This document shows positions 36,415-45,503 of a stretch of DNA of 64,000 nt, in pieces. Position 1 is the first letter of the stretch, and every line of letters begins with the position of its first letter. The notes beneath the pieces are model-generated. The model made no database searches and had not been told where the DNA came from. It saw only the letters and a program-made list of their open reading frames with translations. The translations under genes and the position numbers were made by a program. Source of the stretch: an uncultured Odoribacter sp. (GTDB lineage Bacteria > Bacteroidota > Bacteroidia > Bacteroidales > Marinifilaceae); NCBI GenBank assembly GCA_900541415.1, contig UQJP01000016.1:28670-92669 (forward strand), in the 5' to 3' direction.

Positions 36415-37122
36415 TTAAAAATTAATGGTTAAACATAAACCGATAGATCCCCCGGTAAGCGGGCTATAATTTGAAGTAGGACGTAAATTAAAACTCAAGT
36501 CCTCGTCAATTTCAAAATCATAAAAATGTGCGTATACGGTGGCATCGATAATATTGATCGCATAAATAGCCGCCATCACAATAAAACACAAATCCCGGTT
36601 ACGCTTAAAAGACGTTTTCCGGTTGCTCAGGGTGTTCTTAAACCACTGCTGACCTGCGCTGGTTTGCAGATAAGGGTCGGTTTCCACATCGAATCCCTTC
36701 GGAATATTGTCCCACGCAGGATTTTCCGGATAAGGCGTATTCGGATCTTTAACCTTATCTTCCAAATACTGTGAATATTCCACAAAAGCATCTTTATATT
36801 CCCGGAAACGCTTGTTATTCCAAATAATACCATATAAATCGGCAGCAATTCCCCCGTACAACACAGGCACTTTCCACCATTGCCCGTTATAGATCTGTCC
36901 CGAACCGGGAAGAGCCATTGCCATTAAAGTGGCCTTATGAGGGGAGTGAGGCTTCTTTACGACCTTTTCTACCGTTATGATTGTATCACCGACAGTCGCC
37001 ACGCTAACCGTGTCCCGGTTTTCCATGTCGGCCGCCTGCACCTGTCCCAGCAATAACAGGATAGGGAAGATCAAAATCAGCTTCTTCAAAATATTCACCG
37101 CATCCACTCGTTTCTCATTCAA
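36415..37122 (-). CDS. DUF5683 membrane protein in the parAB operon
   Basis: A 235-aa protein with an N-terminal hydrophobic segment (signal peptide/anchor, about 11-30, ending VQAAD) and conserved PHKATLMAMALPGSGQIYNGQWWKVPVLYGGIA (about 76-108; typical DUF5683 core). A further hydrophobic helix is near 180-198 and the last segment (LRPTSNYSPLTGGSIGLCLTINF) resembles a terminal beta strand. Function unknown. Its start overlaps the parB stop by 8 bp and its stop is 8 bp before the transglycosylase, so it is translationally coupled in the operon. Confidence 0.85.
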   Translation of the reverse strand: MNEKRVDAVNILKKLILIFPILLLLGQVQAADMENRDTVSVATVGDTIITVEKVVKKPHSPHKATLMAMALPGSGQIYNGQWWKVPVLYGGIAADLYGIIWNNKRFREYKDAFVEYSQYLEDKVKDPNTPYPENPAWDNIPKGFDVETDPYLQTSAGQQWFKNTLSNRKTSFKRNRDLCFIVMAAIYAINIIDATVYAHFYDFEIDEDLSFNLRPTSNYSPLTGGSIGLCLTINF

Positions 37123-38017
37123 CTTTATCCAGCAATTCGATAATTTTTTCCAATTCCTCGTCGGAACGGAAAGCGATCACGATTTTTCCCTTACCGTTTT
37201 CATTCCGCTTCAATTCGACTTTCGTATCGAAACAGCGGGATAAATGTTTCTGCAATTCGATATAATCCCCGATCTCGTTCGTCTTCTTCGGTTTCTCAGC
37301 CACAGGCTCCGGCACGACTTCCGGTTCCGGTTGCGGATTTGAAAGTTCACGCACAATCTCTTCCACTTTACGGACTGAAAAATCGTATTTCAATATTTGC
37401 TCGAAGATCATAAACTGGGTATCCGGATCCTCGATACTGATAATCGCACGGGCATGCCCCATGCTGATTTTCTTATCCCGGATAGCCAACTGTATTTGGG
37501 CAGGCAATTTCAACAAACGCAAATAGTTGGCAATCGTTGCCCTCTTTTTTCCAACCCTTTCGCTCAGGGCATCCTGGGTCAGTTGACATTCATCGATCAA
37601 ACGCTGGTAACTGATGGCCACCTCTATCGCGTTCAGGTCTTCACGCTGGATATTTTCAATCAACGCCAACTCCAGCAGGCTATCGTCTTCGGTCTTTCTA
37701 ATGTAAGCGGGAATCGTTGTCAATCCTGCCAATTTAGAAGCCCGGTAACGTCGCTCCCCGGCAATGATCTCATATTTCCCGTCCTCAACAATCCTCACCG
37801 TAATCGGCTGTACGATCCCTATCGATTTGATAGAAGCCGCCAGCTCGTTCAAAGCTTCTTCGTCAAACTCCGTTCTCGGCTGAAAAGGATTGGGACGTAT
37901 ATCTGCCAGGTTTAATTCCTGCATAGCCGAAACCACCACCTCTTTGAGTTGCGGTTCTTCGGCAGCGTCAGCAATTAGGGCTCCCAAACCCCGGCCTAAC
38001 ACATTCTTTTTTACCAT
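37115..38017 (-). CDS. parB: Chromosome-partitioning protein ParB
   Basis: ParB binds parS sites near the origin, spreads along DNA with CTP and helps segregate the chromosome. I start it at MVKKNVLGRGLGALI (38017), the standard ParB N-terminus; the longer open frame upstream overlaps parA. The ParB/Sulfiredoxin-like core follows with the motifs RPNPFQPR, ITVRIVEDGKYEIIAGERRYRA, then ALIENIQREDLNAIE, the HTH LTQDALSERVGKKRATIANYLRLL and the C-terminal dimerisation part (about 260-300). I found no parS-like palindrome in the window. Confidence 0.96.
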   Translation of the reverse strand: MVKKNVLGRGLGALIADAAEEPQLKEVVVSAMQELNLADIRPNPFQPRTEFDEEALNELAASIKSIGIVQPITVRIVEDGKYEIIAGERRYRASKLAGLTTIPAYIRKTEDDSLLELALIENIQREDLNAIEVAISYQRLIDECQLTQDALSERVGKKRATIANYLRLLKLPAQIQLAIRDKKISMGHARAIISIEDPDTQFMIFEQILKYDFSVRKVEEIVRELSNPQPEPEVVPEPVAEKPKKTNEIGDYIELQKHLSRCFDTKVELKRNENGKGKIVIAFRSDEELEKIIELLDKVE

Positions 38018-38025
38018 ATAGTGTA

Positions 38026-38796
38026 TTACTCTTGATTTCTTTTCAACAATTCCTGTGCCAACTGCATATAATCCTCTGATCCACGACAAATTGCATCATA
38101 CAAAATAGCCGGCTGCCCGAATCCGGGAGCTTCTGCCAGCTTTGTATTCCGGTTAATCAGTGTTTCGAATACCATTTCCTGGAAATTCTTACGGACTTCC
38201 TCCACCACCTGATTCGATAAACGCAAACGGGCATCATACATCGTCAACAAGAATCCTTCTATTTCCAATTCTGTATTCAAGCGTTTCTGAATCAGCTTCA
38301 CGGTATTCAGCAATTTACCCAATCCTTCCAAAGCGAAATACTCGCATTGAACAGGAATGATAACAGAATCCGCCGCTGTCAGGGAATTCACCGTAATCAA
38401 GCCTAAAGAAGGCGAACAGTCTATCAATATATAATCATATTTATCCTGAAGAGGTGCAATTGCTTTTTTCAATATATTTTCACGATCGGGCATATTCATC
38501 ATATCAACCTCTGCTCCCACCAAATTTATATTCGAAGGCAATAAAAACAAACGGTCGATTTCTGTGGTCAGCACCGCTTTCTCAGCCTCCAACCCGTCCA
38601 CAAGACACTCATAAATAGTAGAATCACCTAACTTTTGCACATCATATCCCAAACCGGATGTTGCATTCCCCTGCGGATCCGCATCTACCAATAAAATTCT
38701 TTTTTCCAATACTGCCAGGCTGGCAGCCAAGTTTACAGACGTTGTCGTCTTTCCTACACCACCCTTTTGATTAGCAATTGCAATAATCTTAGACAT
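38026..38796 (-). CDS. parA: Chromosome-partitioning ATPase ParA (Soj)
   Basis: A 256-aa deviant-Walker ATPase that drives ParB-parS complexes to cell poles or centre. Start at ATG 38796 (MSKIIAIANQKGGVGKTTTS) rather than the longer frame. The Walker A is KGGVGKTT (residues 11-18), Walker A' DADPQGNATSGLG, and Walker B DYILIDCSPSLG. It begins the operon parA-parB-DUF5683-mltD, with 8 bp between parA and parB. The upstream -7 region has TACTTTTA, one base off consensus, so the promoter is not certain. Confidence 0.96.
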   Translation of the reverse strand: MSKIIAIANQKGGVGKTTTSVNLAASLAVLEKRILLVDADPQGNATSGLGYDVQKLGDSTIYECLVDGLEAEKAVLTTEIDRLFLLPSNINLVGAEVDMMNMPDRENILKKAIAPLQDKYDYILIDCSPSLGLITVNSLTAADSVIIPVQCEYFALEGLGKLLNTVKLIQKRLNTELEIEGFLLTMYDARLRLSNQVVEEVRKNFQEMVFETLINRNTKLAEAPGFGQPAILYDAICRGSEDYMQLAQELLKRNQE

Positions 38797-39012
38797 AAAT
38801 ACCCATTTTATGATTATGTGGTAAAAGTACAATTAAAAAGTTTATCCGCCTGAATTTTGCCTTTATTTTTAATAACAAAACAGCCTTTTTTACTAACAGT
38901 TTGAAATACACAACTGTTTATCAACAAAATACAAAGCCTCTTCACAACCTTCCATTTTTCATCCCCCTCTTTTCGTTTTTCCCTCACATTATATTACTTT
39001 TACGCTCTAAAC

Positions 39013-39041
39013 TTGAAAGAACCGGGCTACGGTTAGGTTTG
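39013..39041 (+). promoter_or_regulatory. Promoter of the BatA-like gene
   Basis: TTG at 39013-39015, 18 bp, TAGGTTTG at 39034-39041. The ATG at 39058 lies only 16 bp after the box, so the leader would be about 10 nt. Confidence 0.6.
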
Positions 39042-39057
39042 TGTAAAAATTACAATC

Positions 39058-41100
39058 ATGCTATTGGCAATTCAATTCCTACATCCAATATTTTTATACG
39101 GGCTTTTTGCCCTCGCGATACCTATTATCCTGCATTTATTCAGTTTTAGAAAATATAAAAAAGTATATTTCAGCAATTTTAACTTTCTTGCTTCCCTACA
39201 ACAGCAAAAAAAGAACAGTTCCAAATTAAAAAATCTTTTATTGCTGTTTTTAAGGTTATTGGCGATCGCATCGATCGTGATTGCTTTTGCAACACCGTAT
39301 ATAACCCCCAAAAAGAATCCCCTTCCGGTAGAAAAAAGTTCAAAGATCATCGTTTACACGGATAACTCTTTTTCCATGTCGAACACCGGAACGAAAGGCA
39401 GTTTGCTGGAAGAAGCCAAAAAGCACTTGTTCGACATTATAAATGCTTATCCGGCAGGCACAAGTTTTGTTCTACTGACCAATGACGAAGCCCATAACGG
39501 CACGCTCACGAAAGACCAGGCCATTGCTTTGCTGCCTGGGATAAAGACAACGGCAAATGCCAAAAAGATTTCGGAAATACTGAAAGAAGCCCGTGAAATA
39601 ACCGAGGGGCAACACTCTACCCTATTTGTCATTTCGGATTTTCAGAAAAAAAATTGTGATTTCCAAAGTATCCGGCCGGATTCAATTTTAGAAAAGGTAT
39701 TCCTGGTACTCAGTCCCGAAAACCTGAACAACCTGTATATTAAAGACGTTGCGTTCGATCAGGCTTTCCACAAAAAAGACCAGGCCGATAAAATCACAAT
39801 CACGCTGGTAAACGCTTCCGGCAAGGAATACAACAACGTACCCCTCAGCCTGACGATCAACGATAAAAAGAAAAGCCTGAACAAAGTGAATATTCCCGCA
39901 AACGGGGAAAAACAGGTCGAGATCAGCTACCAAAATACAGAAGACGGCTTTTATAAGGGAGTTGTCGAAATATCCGACTTCCCGGTGATATTCGACAATA
40001 AATTCTATTTTAGCTACGGCATCGACGATAATGCCGAAATCCTGTGCATCGAACAAAACGACCACAATCCTTTCTTTCAGAAATTATTTTCAGATTCTAC
40101 CGCCTTTTCATGCACTTACCGGAATGTAAACCAAACGGTAAATATGAATTTCAGCCGCTATAACCTGATCATTCTCGACCGGGTAAGCAACATTTCTTCC
40201 GGGCTCGGAAGCGCCCTTGAAAATTATGTGCAAAACGGTGGAAACCTTTTTTTGATTCCGGGAGATAAGAATACGGTTGCAGCGCAAAATCGCCTGTTTC
40301 AGCAGATGCACGCCCCGCTATTAGGAAGCCCCGACACCAGCAGTACGATCGCCACCATTGAAACCCAGGCGGCTATTTTCCGGGACGTGTTTGAAAAAGA
40401 AGAAAAGAACCCGCAGCTTCCCCGGGCAAAACAATTCTACCATTTATCGAATCCGGGCAATAGCGAAAAACTGCTGATCGACCAAAAAGGTTTTACCGTA
40501 TTGGCAGCCCAAACGTTCGGCAAAGGGAATCTCTACCTTTCTGCTTTCGACTATTCGCCGGACAACAGCGACATGGTCTACCATCCCCTGTTCGTGCCCC
40601 TTATGGTGAATATGGCATCGAATATGAATTCTGTCCTGAATACGTCCTATTTTCTGCATTCCGACAAGCCTGTTATCCTGAGTAATAAAATCACTCCCGA
40701 CAATTCCCGGCTCCGGATCGTGAACACGGAACGCAATTTTGAATTTATCCCCGAAGCACGGAAAGATTTCAGCGGGAACCTGATCCTGGCCAACGCCAAA
40801 GAAATCCGCGATGCCGGATTATATGAAGTGGAACAAGACGGTAACCTGGTCGATGTATTGGCCTACAATTACAACCGGGATGAATCGCAAATGGAATTCT
40901 GTTCGGAAGAAGTCCTTCGGAAGCAATTCCCCGAAACGCGGATCGAAAATATTAAGAGCACACAACTCGACCGAAACAGCGAACTCGTAAAAGAAATTGT
41001 CCTGGAGGACAATAACAAATATCTTACTTTCTGGTTCCTTCTTTTAGCGATTATAACGCTATTATTGGAACAGGCGGTATGGAAAAAAAGATTAATGTGA
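39058..41100 (+). CDS. BatA-like membrane protein with VWA-type domain
   Basis: A 680-aa inner-membrane protein. The N-terminal BatA membrane module (LHPIFLYGLFALAIPIILHLF, residues about 8-30, then a second helix near 58-80) is followed by a von Willebrand A-like domain with the MIDAS-type sequence DNSFSMSN (about 101-108), beta-sandwich domains and a C-terminal helix (about 655-672). BatA-family proteins of the aerotolerance operon pair with an AAA+ ATPase (MoxR); none is adjacent here, so this is a stand-alone homologue. Overlaps the next gene by 22 bp. Confidence 0.85.
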   Translation: MLLAIQFLHPIFLYGLFALAIPIILHLFSFRKYKKVYFSNFNFLASLQQQKKNSSKLKNLLLLFLRLLAIASIVIAFATPYITPKKNPLPVEKSSKIIVYTDNSFSMSNTGTKGSLLEEAKKHLFDIINAYPAGTSFVLLTNDEAHNGTLTKDQAIALLPGIKTTANAKKISEILKEAREITEGQHSTLFVISDFQKKNCDFQSIRPDSILEKVFLVLSPENLNNLYIKDVAFDQAFHKKDQADKITITLVNASGKEYNNVPLSLTINDKKKSLNKVNIPANGEKQVEISYQNTEDGFYKGVVEISDFPVIFDNKFYFSYGIDDNAEILCIEQNDHNPFFQKLFSDSTAFSCTYRNVNQTVNMNFSRYNLIILDRVSNISSGLGSALENYVQNGGNLFLIPGDKNTVAAQNRLFQQMHAPLLGSPDTSSTIATIETQAAIFRDVFEKEEKNPQLPRAKQFYHLSNPGNSEKLLIDQKGFTVLAAQTFGKGNLYLSAFDYSPDNSDMVYHPLFVPLMVNMASNMNSVLNTSYFLHSDKPVILSNKITPDNSRLRIVNTERNFEFIPEARKDFSGNLILANAKEIRDAGLYEVEQDGNLVDVLAYNYNRDESQMEFCSEEVLRKQFPETRIENIKSTQLDRNSELVKEIVLEDNNKYLTFWFLLLAIITLLLEQAVWKKRLM

Positions 41101-41807
41101 CAACAGCACAAGAAATTACAGAAGCATTAAAAGCTTTAGGCAATCCAGACAAAGCAAAGTACCTCTCCCGCTTTTTTAAGACAGGAAAGGGACAGTACGG
41201 GGAAGGCGACCTCTTCATGGGGATCACCGTTCCCGAACAAAGGAACATTGCCAAAAAATACCTGCATACGGATTTCGAAGACCTGGCAAGCCTGATCGAT
41301 TCCCCCTATCATGAAGTGAGGCTGACCGCATTACTGATTGTGGTGTATAAATTTGAAAAGACCAAATCCCCCGACCTGCGGTCACAGTGCGTGGATTTTT
41401 ATCTCCGCCATACCCGCTATATCAATAACTGGGATTTGGTAGACCTCACCTGCTACAAATTGTTAGGGGTGTGGCTGGAGGACAAAGACCGTTCACAACT
41501 TCACCACTGGGCGGTAAACGGTAATCTGTGGGAACAGCGGATTGCTATCGTCACCTGCATGCATTTCATCCATCAGAAAGATTTTTCGGATTTCCTGACA
41601 ATTGCCGATCTATTATTACATCACCCTCACGACCTGATCCACAAAGCGATCGGTTGGCTGCTCCGGGAAGTCGGCAAAAAAGATAAAGAAACTCTGACCG
41701 CCTTTCTTTCCACCCGCTACCGGACGATGCCCCGCACGATGTTGCGCTACGCCATAGAACGTTTCCCGGAAGAAGAGCGTAAAGCCTATCTGACAGCGGA
41801 AATTTAA
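41079..41807 (+). CDS. AlkD-like DNA alkylation repair protein
   Basis: A 242-aa all-helical HEAT-repeat protein of the DNA-3-methyladenine glycosylase AlkD family (COG4912). The pattern RFFKTGKGQYGEGDLFMGITVPEQRNIAK near residues 31-58, with the helical repeats and NNWDLVDLTCYKLLG (about 115-129), fits AlkC/AlkD-like enzymes, which remove bulky alkylated bases without flipping them out. The start overlaps the end of the BatA-like gene by 22 bp, so translation is coupled. The ATG start is supported by M-E-K-K but other starts are possible. Confidence 0.88.
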   Translation: MEKKINVTTAQEITEALKALGNPDKAKYLSRFFKTGKGQYGEGDLFMGITVPEQRNIAKKYLHTDFEDLASLIDSPYHEVRLTALLIVVYKFEKTKSPDLRSQCVDFYLRHTRYINNWDLVDLTCYKLLGVWLEDKDRSQLHHWAVNGNLWEQRIAIVTCMHFIHQKDFSDFLTIADLLLHHPHDLIHKAIGWLLREVGKKDKETLTAFLSTRYRTMPRTMLRYAIERFPEEERKAYLTAEI

Positions 41808-41825
41808 AATAATATCTTCCGGATG

Positions 41826-41856
41826 TTGGGAAAAACATCTTTCAGGAATATATTTG
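41826..41856 (+). promoter_or_regulatory. Promoter of the ABC-F gene
   Basis: TTG at 41826-41828, 20 bp, then TATATTTG at 41849-41856, both perfect; ATG at 41879 follows after a short leader. Confidence 0.75.
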
Positions 41857-41878
41857 TAAACTGATACATCAATACATT

Positions 41879-43744
41879 ATGATAAGTTATTTACAGGTTG
41901 ACAATCTAAGCAAACGTTTTGGAGAGCAAATTTTATTTGAAGGAATTTCATTCGGTATCGGCAAGGGACAAAAAGTAGCCCTGATCGCCAAGAACGGAAT
42001 GGGAAAATCAACCTTATTGCGTATCATTGCCGGGAAAGACTCCCCGGAAAACGGAAGCGTTATTTTCCGGAACGACATTACGGTGGGCTACCTGGACCAG
42101 GATCCCCTGTTAGAGCCTGAAAACACGGTTTTTGAAGAAGTTTTCAACTCCGATTCTCCAGTATTGAACCTGATAAAAGACTATGAAGCGGCCATCGCAG
42201 CTAACGACACAGCCGCTCTCGAAAAATTAATTCCGGACATGGATATTCACGCTGCCTGGGATTACGAGAATACAATCAAACAGATATTATCGGAGTTAAA
42301 AATCGCCACTTACGACAAAAAAATAAACACCCTTTCAGGAGGTCAGAAAAAACGTGTCGGACTGGCAAAAGTATTGATCAGCAATCCCGATTTTTTGATC
42401 CTTGATGAGCCGACGAACCATTTGGACATAGAAATGACCGAATGGCTGGAAGAATATTTGGAAAAATCGAACGCCACTTTATTAATGGTCACTCACGACC
42501 GTTATTTTCTCGACCGGGTTTGTAACCAGATCATTGAAATCGATGATCTCGGTTTATATAATTACAACGGGAATTATTCCTATTATCTGGAAAAACGCGA
42601 GGAACGGATCGAGAACCGGAATGCCATGATCGACAAAGCCAAAAACCTGCTCCGTACCGAACAGGAATGGATGCGCCGCATGCCTCAGGCACGAAGCCAC
42701 AAAGCCCAATACAGGATAGACAATTTTTATAAACTTCAGGAAGTGGCTTCACAAAATACCGGAGATAAAAAGCTGGAATTGGACATCCAAGGGCAACGGC
42801 TGGGGAAAAAGATTCTGGAACTGGAACACGTGAACAAAAGTTTCGACGGACATTGTGTGTTACGGGATTTCTCTTATAAATTCGTCCGGGGTGAAAAAAT
42901 CGGTATTGTCGGGAAAAACGGTGTCGGTAAATCCACCTTTTTAAACATCATCACCCGAAACCTCGAGCCTGACAGCGGATCGATCGAAATCGGAGAAACG
43001 GTCGTTTATGGATATTACAAGCAATCGGGCATACAATTCAAAGATGATGACCGGGTGATCGATATTGTAAAGAACATTGCGGAAAGGATCGACCTCGGCA
43101 ACGGGCGGATCATGTCTGCTTCACAATTTCTGGAATACTTCATGTTTACCGATAAGCAGCAATATTCTCTGGTCGGAAAATTAAGCGGAGGGGAACGCCG
43201 GAGATTATACCTGCTCACCGTATTGATGAAAAACCCGAATTTCCTGATCCTCGACGAGCCGACCAACGACCTGGATATAGTCACCCTGAACGTATTGGAA
43301 GAATACCTGAAAAGTTTCCGGGGTTGCCTGCTGATCGTGTCACACGACCGTTTTTTCACCGACAAAGTCGTGGAGCGGATATTTGCCTTCGAAGGGGATG
43401 GAATCATTAAAGATTTTCCCGGTAATTATACGATCTATAAAAACCAAAAAGAAGAACAGTCCGACAAGGAACAAAAGGAAAAGAAAGAGAACACGGAAAT
43501 CAGAAACACTCCCGTTCCTAAAGAAAAAAAACGTAAATTGACGTTTAAGGAACGTCAGGAAATGGAGCTACTGGAAAAAGACATGGATGCTCTGAACAAT
43601 GAAAAAGCAGAAATTGAAAACGCTTTAAATTCCGGCTCCTTAACCCCGGCAGAACTTTTAGAAAAATCACAGCGTATCGCTGCCATTATCGATTCACTCG
43701 ACGAAAAAGAGATGCGCTGGCTGGAATTAAGCGAAATCGGATAA
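41879..43744 (+). CDS. ABC-F family ATPase (Uup-like)
   Basis: A 621-aa soluble twin-cassette ATPase. Cassette 1: Walker A-region AKNGMGKSTLL (about 38-48), signature LSGGQKKRVGLAKVL, Walker B FLILDEPTNHLD. Cassette 2: GKNGVGKSTFL (about 344-354), LSGGERRRLYLLTVL, FLILDEPTNDLD. The linker with MRRMPQARSHKAQ is the P-site tRNA-interaction motif. A C-terminal charged coiled-coil (about 560-620, EMELLEKDMDALNNEKAEIE) is characteristic of Uup, which acts in DNA-branch or ribosome-related processes. ABC-F proteins act on the ribosome; not a transporter. Well supported, though EttA- and Uup-type labels overlap. Confidence 0.93.
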   Translation: MISYLQVDNLSKRFGEQILFEGISFGIGKGQKVALIAKNGMGKSTLLRIIAGKDSPENGSVIFRNDITVGYLDQDPLLEPENTVFEEVFNSDSPVLNLIKDYEAAIAANDTAALEKLIPDMDIHAAWDYENTIKQILSELKIATYDKKINTLSGGQKKRVGLAKVLISNPDFLILDEPTNHLDIEMTEWLEEYLEKSNATLLMVTHDRYFLDRVCNQIIEIDDLGLYNYNGNYSYYLEKREERIENRNAMIDKAKNLLRTEQEWMRRMPQARSHKAQYRIDNFYKLQEVASQNTGDKKLELDIQGQRLGKKILELEHVNKSFDGHCVLRDFSYKFVRGEKIGIVGKNGVGKSTFLNIITRNLEPDSGSIEIGETVVYGYYKQSGIQFKDDDRVIDIVKNIAERIDLGNGRIMSASQFLEYFMFTDKQQYSLVGKLSGGERRRLYLLTVLMKNPNFLILDEPTNDLDIVTLNVLEEYLKSFRGCLLIVSHDRFFTDKVVERIFAFEGDGIIKDFPGNYTIYKNQKEEQSDKEQKEKKENTEIRNTPVPKEKKRKLTFKERQEMELLEKDMDALNNEKAEIENALNSGSLTPAELLEKSQRIAAIIDSLDEKEMRWLELSEIG

Positions 43745-43838
43745 AAACGTTTCCCGGCATGCAAAAGAAAGCACTGAACAGTAAAGGCAACGTTTTTATT
43801 TTTAACATCGTAAATCCACACAAGTAAGCAAGAAAGCC

Positions 43839-45182
43839 ATGATCAAGAAAGCCATAACCGATTTTCTGAATAAATACCGGATTCCTAAAGAAGCCGGATT
43901 TATAATTGCAGTAAGCGGAGGAGCCGACTCGATTTCGCTTTTACACGCTTTCAAATACCTGAATCTGAAAATTCTGGCGCTACATTGCAACTTCGGGTTA
44001 AGAGGGAAAGAATCGGATATGGACGAGCAATTCGTGAAACGGTTTTGTGACACTTACGGCATTGCCCTCAGCGTAAAAAAATTCGACACCACCCTATATG
44101 CCAAAGAAAAAGGAATCAGCATAGAAATGGCTGCCAGAGAACTACGCTACAATTGGTTTGCAGAAATGAAAACCAGAAAAAAAATGGATTATATTGTAGT
44201 GGGACATCATGCCGACGATCTGGCCGAAACTTTTTTCATCAACATTTGCCGGGGCACGGGAATAAAAGGATTAACCGGAATAAAACCGATCAATGGAGAC
44301 ATCCTCCGTCCCCTGTTACCATTTCCCCGGACGGAAATTTTAAAATACATCGAAGATAATCAATTGGGCTACCGTACCGATTCTACAAATAATTCCCTGG
44401 ATTATGTCCGCAACCGGATTCGTCATCAGGTTATCCCGGTGTTTAAAGACATCAATCCCGGTTTCCGCGAAACGATGGAAGAGAACTGTGAGGTGATGAA
44501 AGAAACCGAAGCGATTTTCCGCTATGGTATTCAGCAATTGCAACAGCAGGTGATGAAATACGAAGCAGATGAATTTTTGATCGATATTGAGAAAACACTT
44601 TCCACCCCTGCCCCCTACACCTTATTGTATGAAACGTTACGCCCCTTAGGTTTTAACAAAACGCAAATCCGCGACATCCTAAACACCCAAAACGCAAATC
44701 CGGGAAAACAATTCATGGCGGGGAAATACATACTGACCAAAGGACGCCGTTACTGGCGGCTTTTCAACAGCGAGCAACATCCGTCTTCTCATTTTATCGT
44801 GGAACAAACCGGAGAACACCGTATAAACGGCAAAATCTATCGTTTCACTTCATTCCCGGCATCCCCGGATTTCACAATACCTCAAACATCGACGGTGGCT
44901 TGCTTCGATGCAGATAAAATAAAATTCCCTTTGCTCGTCCGTAGCTGGCAAACAGGAGATTATTTCTGCCCCATGGGCATGAAAAAAAGCAAAAAGAAAC
45001 TGAGCGATTTTTTCACCGATCAGAAATTCAGTGCCAAACAAAAAAAAGACTGCCTTCTTCTGGAATCGGAAGGTAAAATCGCCTGGATTATAGAACACCG
45101 GATAGACGAACGTTTTAAAATCACTTCCTTCACCCAACGCATCCTGCAAATAGAGATCGAAAACGAACAATCGGAAATGTAA
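43839..45182 (+). CDS. tilS: tRNA(Ile)-lysidine synthase
   Basis: TilS adds lysine to C34 of tRNA-Ile(CAU), changing its codon reading from AUG to AUA; the gene is essential. The 447-aa protein has the PP-loop SGGADS (26-31), LHCNFGLRG with the conserved HxxxHxLR-like region, GHHADDLAETFFINICRGTG (about 126-145) and TNNSLDYVRNRIRHQVIP (about 182-200). The C-terminal TilS_C domain (about 370-440) is also present. It is likely in the same transcript as the ABC-F gene, 94 bp upstream, with no clear promoter between them, and is followed by a hairpin terminator. Confidence 0.95.
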   Translation: MIKKAITDFLNKYRIPKEAGFIIAVSGGADSISLLHAFKYLNLKILALHCNFGLRGKESDMDEQFVKRFCDTYGIALSVKKFDTTLYAKEKGISIEMAARELRYNWFAEMKTRKKMDYIVVGHHADDLAETFFINICRGTGIKGLTGIKPINGDILRPLLPFPRTEILKYIEDNQLGYRTDSTNNSLDYVRNRIRHQVIPVFKDINPGFRETMEENCEVMKETEAIFRYGIQQLQQQVMKYEADEFLIDIEKTLSTPAPYTLLYETLRPLGFNKTQIRDILNTQNANPGKQFMAGKYILTKGRRYWRLFNSEQHPSSHFIVEQTGEHRINGKIYRFTSFPASPDFTIPQTSTVACFDADKIKFPLLVRSWQTGDYFCPMGMKKSKKKLSDFFTDQKFSAKQKKDCLLLESEGKIAWIIEHRIDERFKITSFTQRILQIEIENEQSEM

Positions 45183-45197
45183 AGAATTGATACATAA

Positions 45198-45279
45198 AAT
45201 AAAAAGAGACCTCACGGCCTCTTTTTAACACACTAACAATAAATTTACTACACTTACAAAACTATATAATTCCTATATC
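45198..45279 (-). ncRNA. Candidate small RNA, about 80 nt
   Basis: A full-consensus promoter on the minus strand (TTTG 45313-45316, 19 bp, TATCTTTG 45286-45293) points leftward into a stretch with no reading frame. About 60 nt downstream is a hairpin (45201-45226) that on the minus strand runs AAAAAGAG...CTCTTTTTATTTT, a good terminator. The predicted RNA begins near 45279 and ends near 45198. There is no ATG-led reading frame. The same hairpin probably also ends the tilS mRNA. Promoter and terminator are seen directly; the transcript is inference. Confidence 0.5.
45201..45226. terminator. Bidirectional terminator after tilS
   Basis: AAAAAGAG (45201-45208) pairs with CTCTTTTT (45219-45226), extended by CC/GG across one mismatch; T-runs occur on both strands. 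It lies 18 bp after the tilS stop. Confidence 0.7.
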
Positions 45280-45285
45280 TTGCGA

Positions 45286-45316
45286 CAAAGATATACAACT
45301 AAAACGTTTGCACAAA
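45286..45316 (-). promoter_or_regulatory. Full-consensus promoter facing tilS
   Basis: Minus strand: TTTG at 45313-45316, 19-bp spacer, TATCTTTG at 45286-45293. No annotated gene follows; it would drive the candidate small RNA at 45198-45279. Confidence 0.65.
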
Positions 45317-45430
45317 CTTTTTTGAAAGAAAAATTCTTTATCTGCTTACATTTTTTACAAAATGGGAAGCAATAAGTAATAATCACCTCAAAAGCAGCCT
45401 TTTCAATAATTTTTCCATACCACCCTCTGA

Positions 45431-45456
45431 TTTGTCAATTTTTATATTTACATTTG
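45431..45456 (+). promoter_or_regulatory. Promoter of the 44-aa lipoprotein gene
   Basis: TACATTTG at 45449-45456 is a perfect -7 box; TTTG at 45431-45434 is 14 bp upstream, shorter than the usual spacing. The ATG is 47 bp downstream. Confidence 0.5.
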
Positions 45457-45503
45457 TAGAATTATAAAGGAAAAGACTTAAATTATTCAACCCATAGTCT
45501 ACC

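Noticed and set aside
36415..38796. parS site near parAB
   Set aside because: I looked for the palindrome TGTTCCACGTGGAACA and near variants by eye around parAB and saw none. This does not exclude sites elsewhere in the chromosome.
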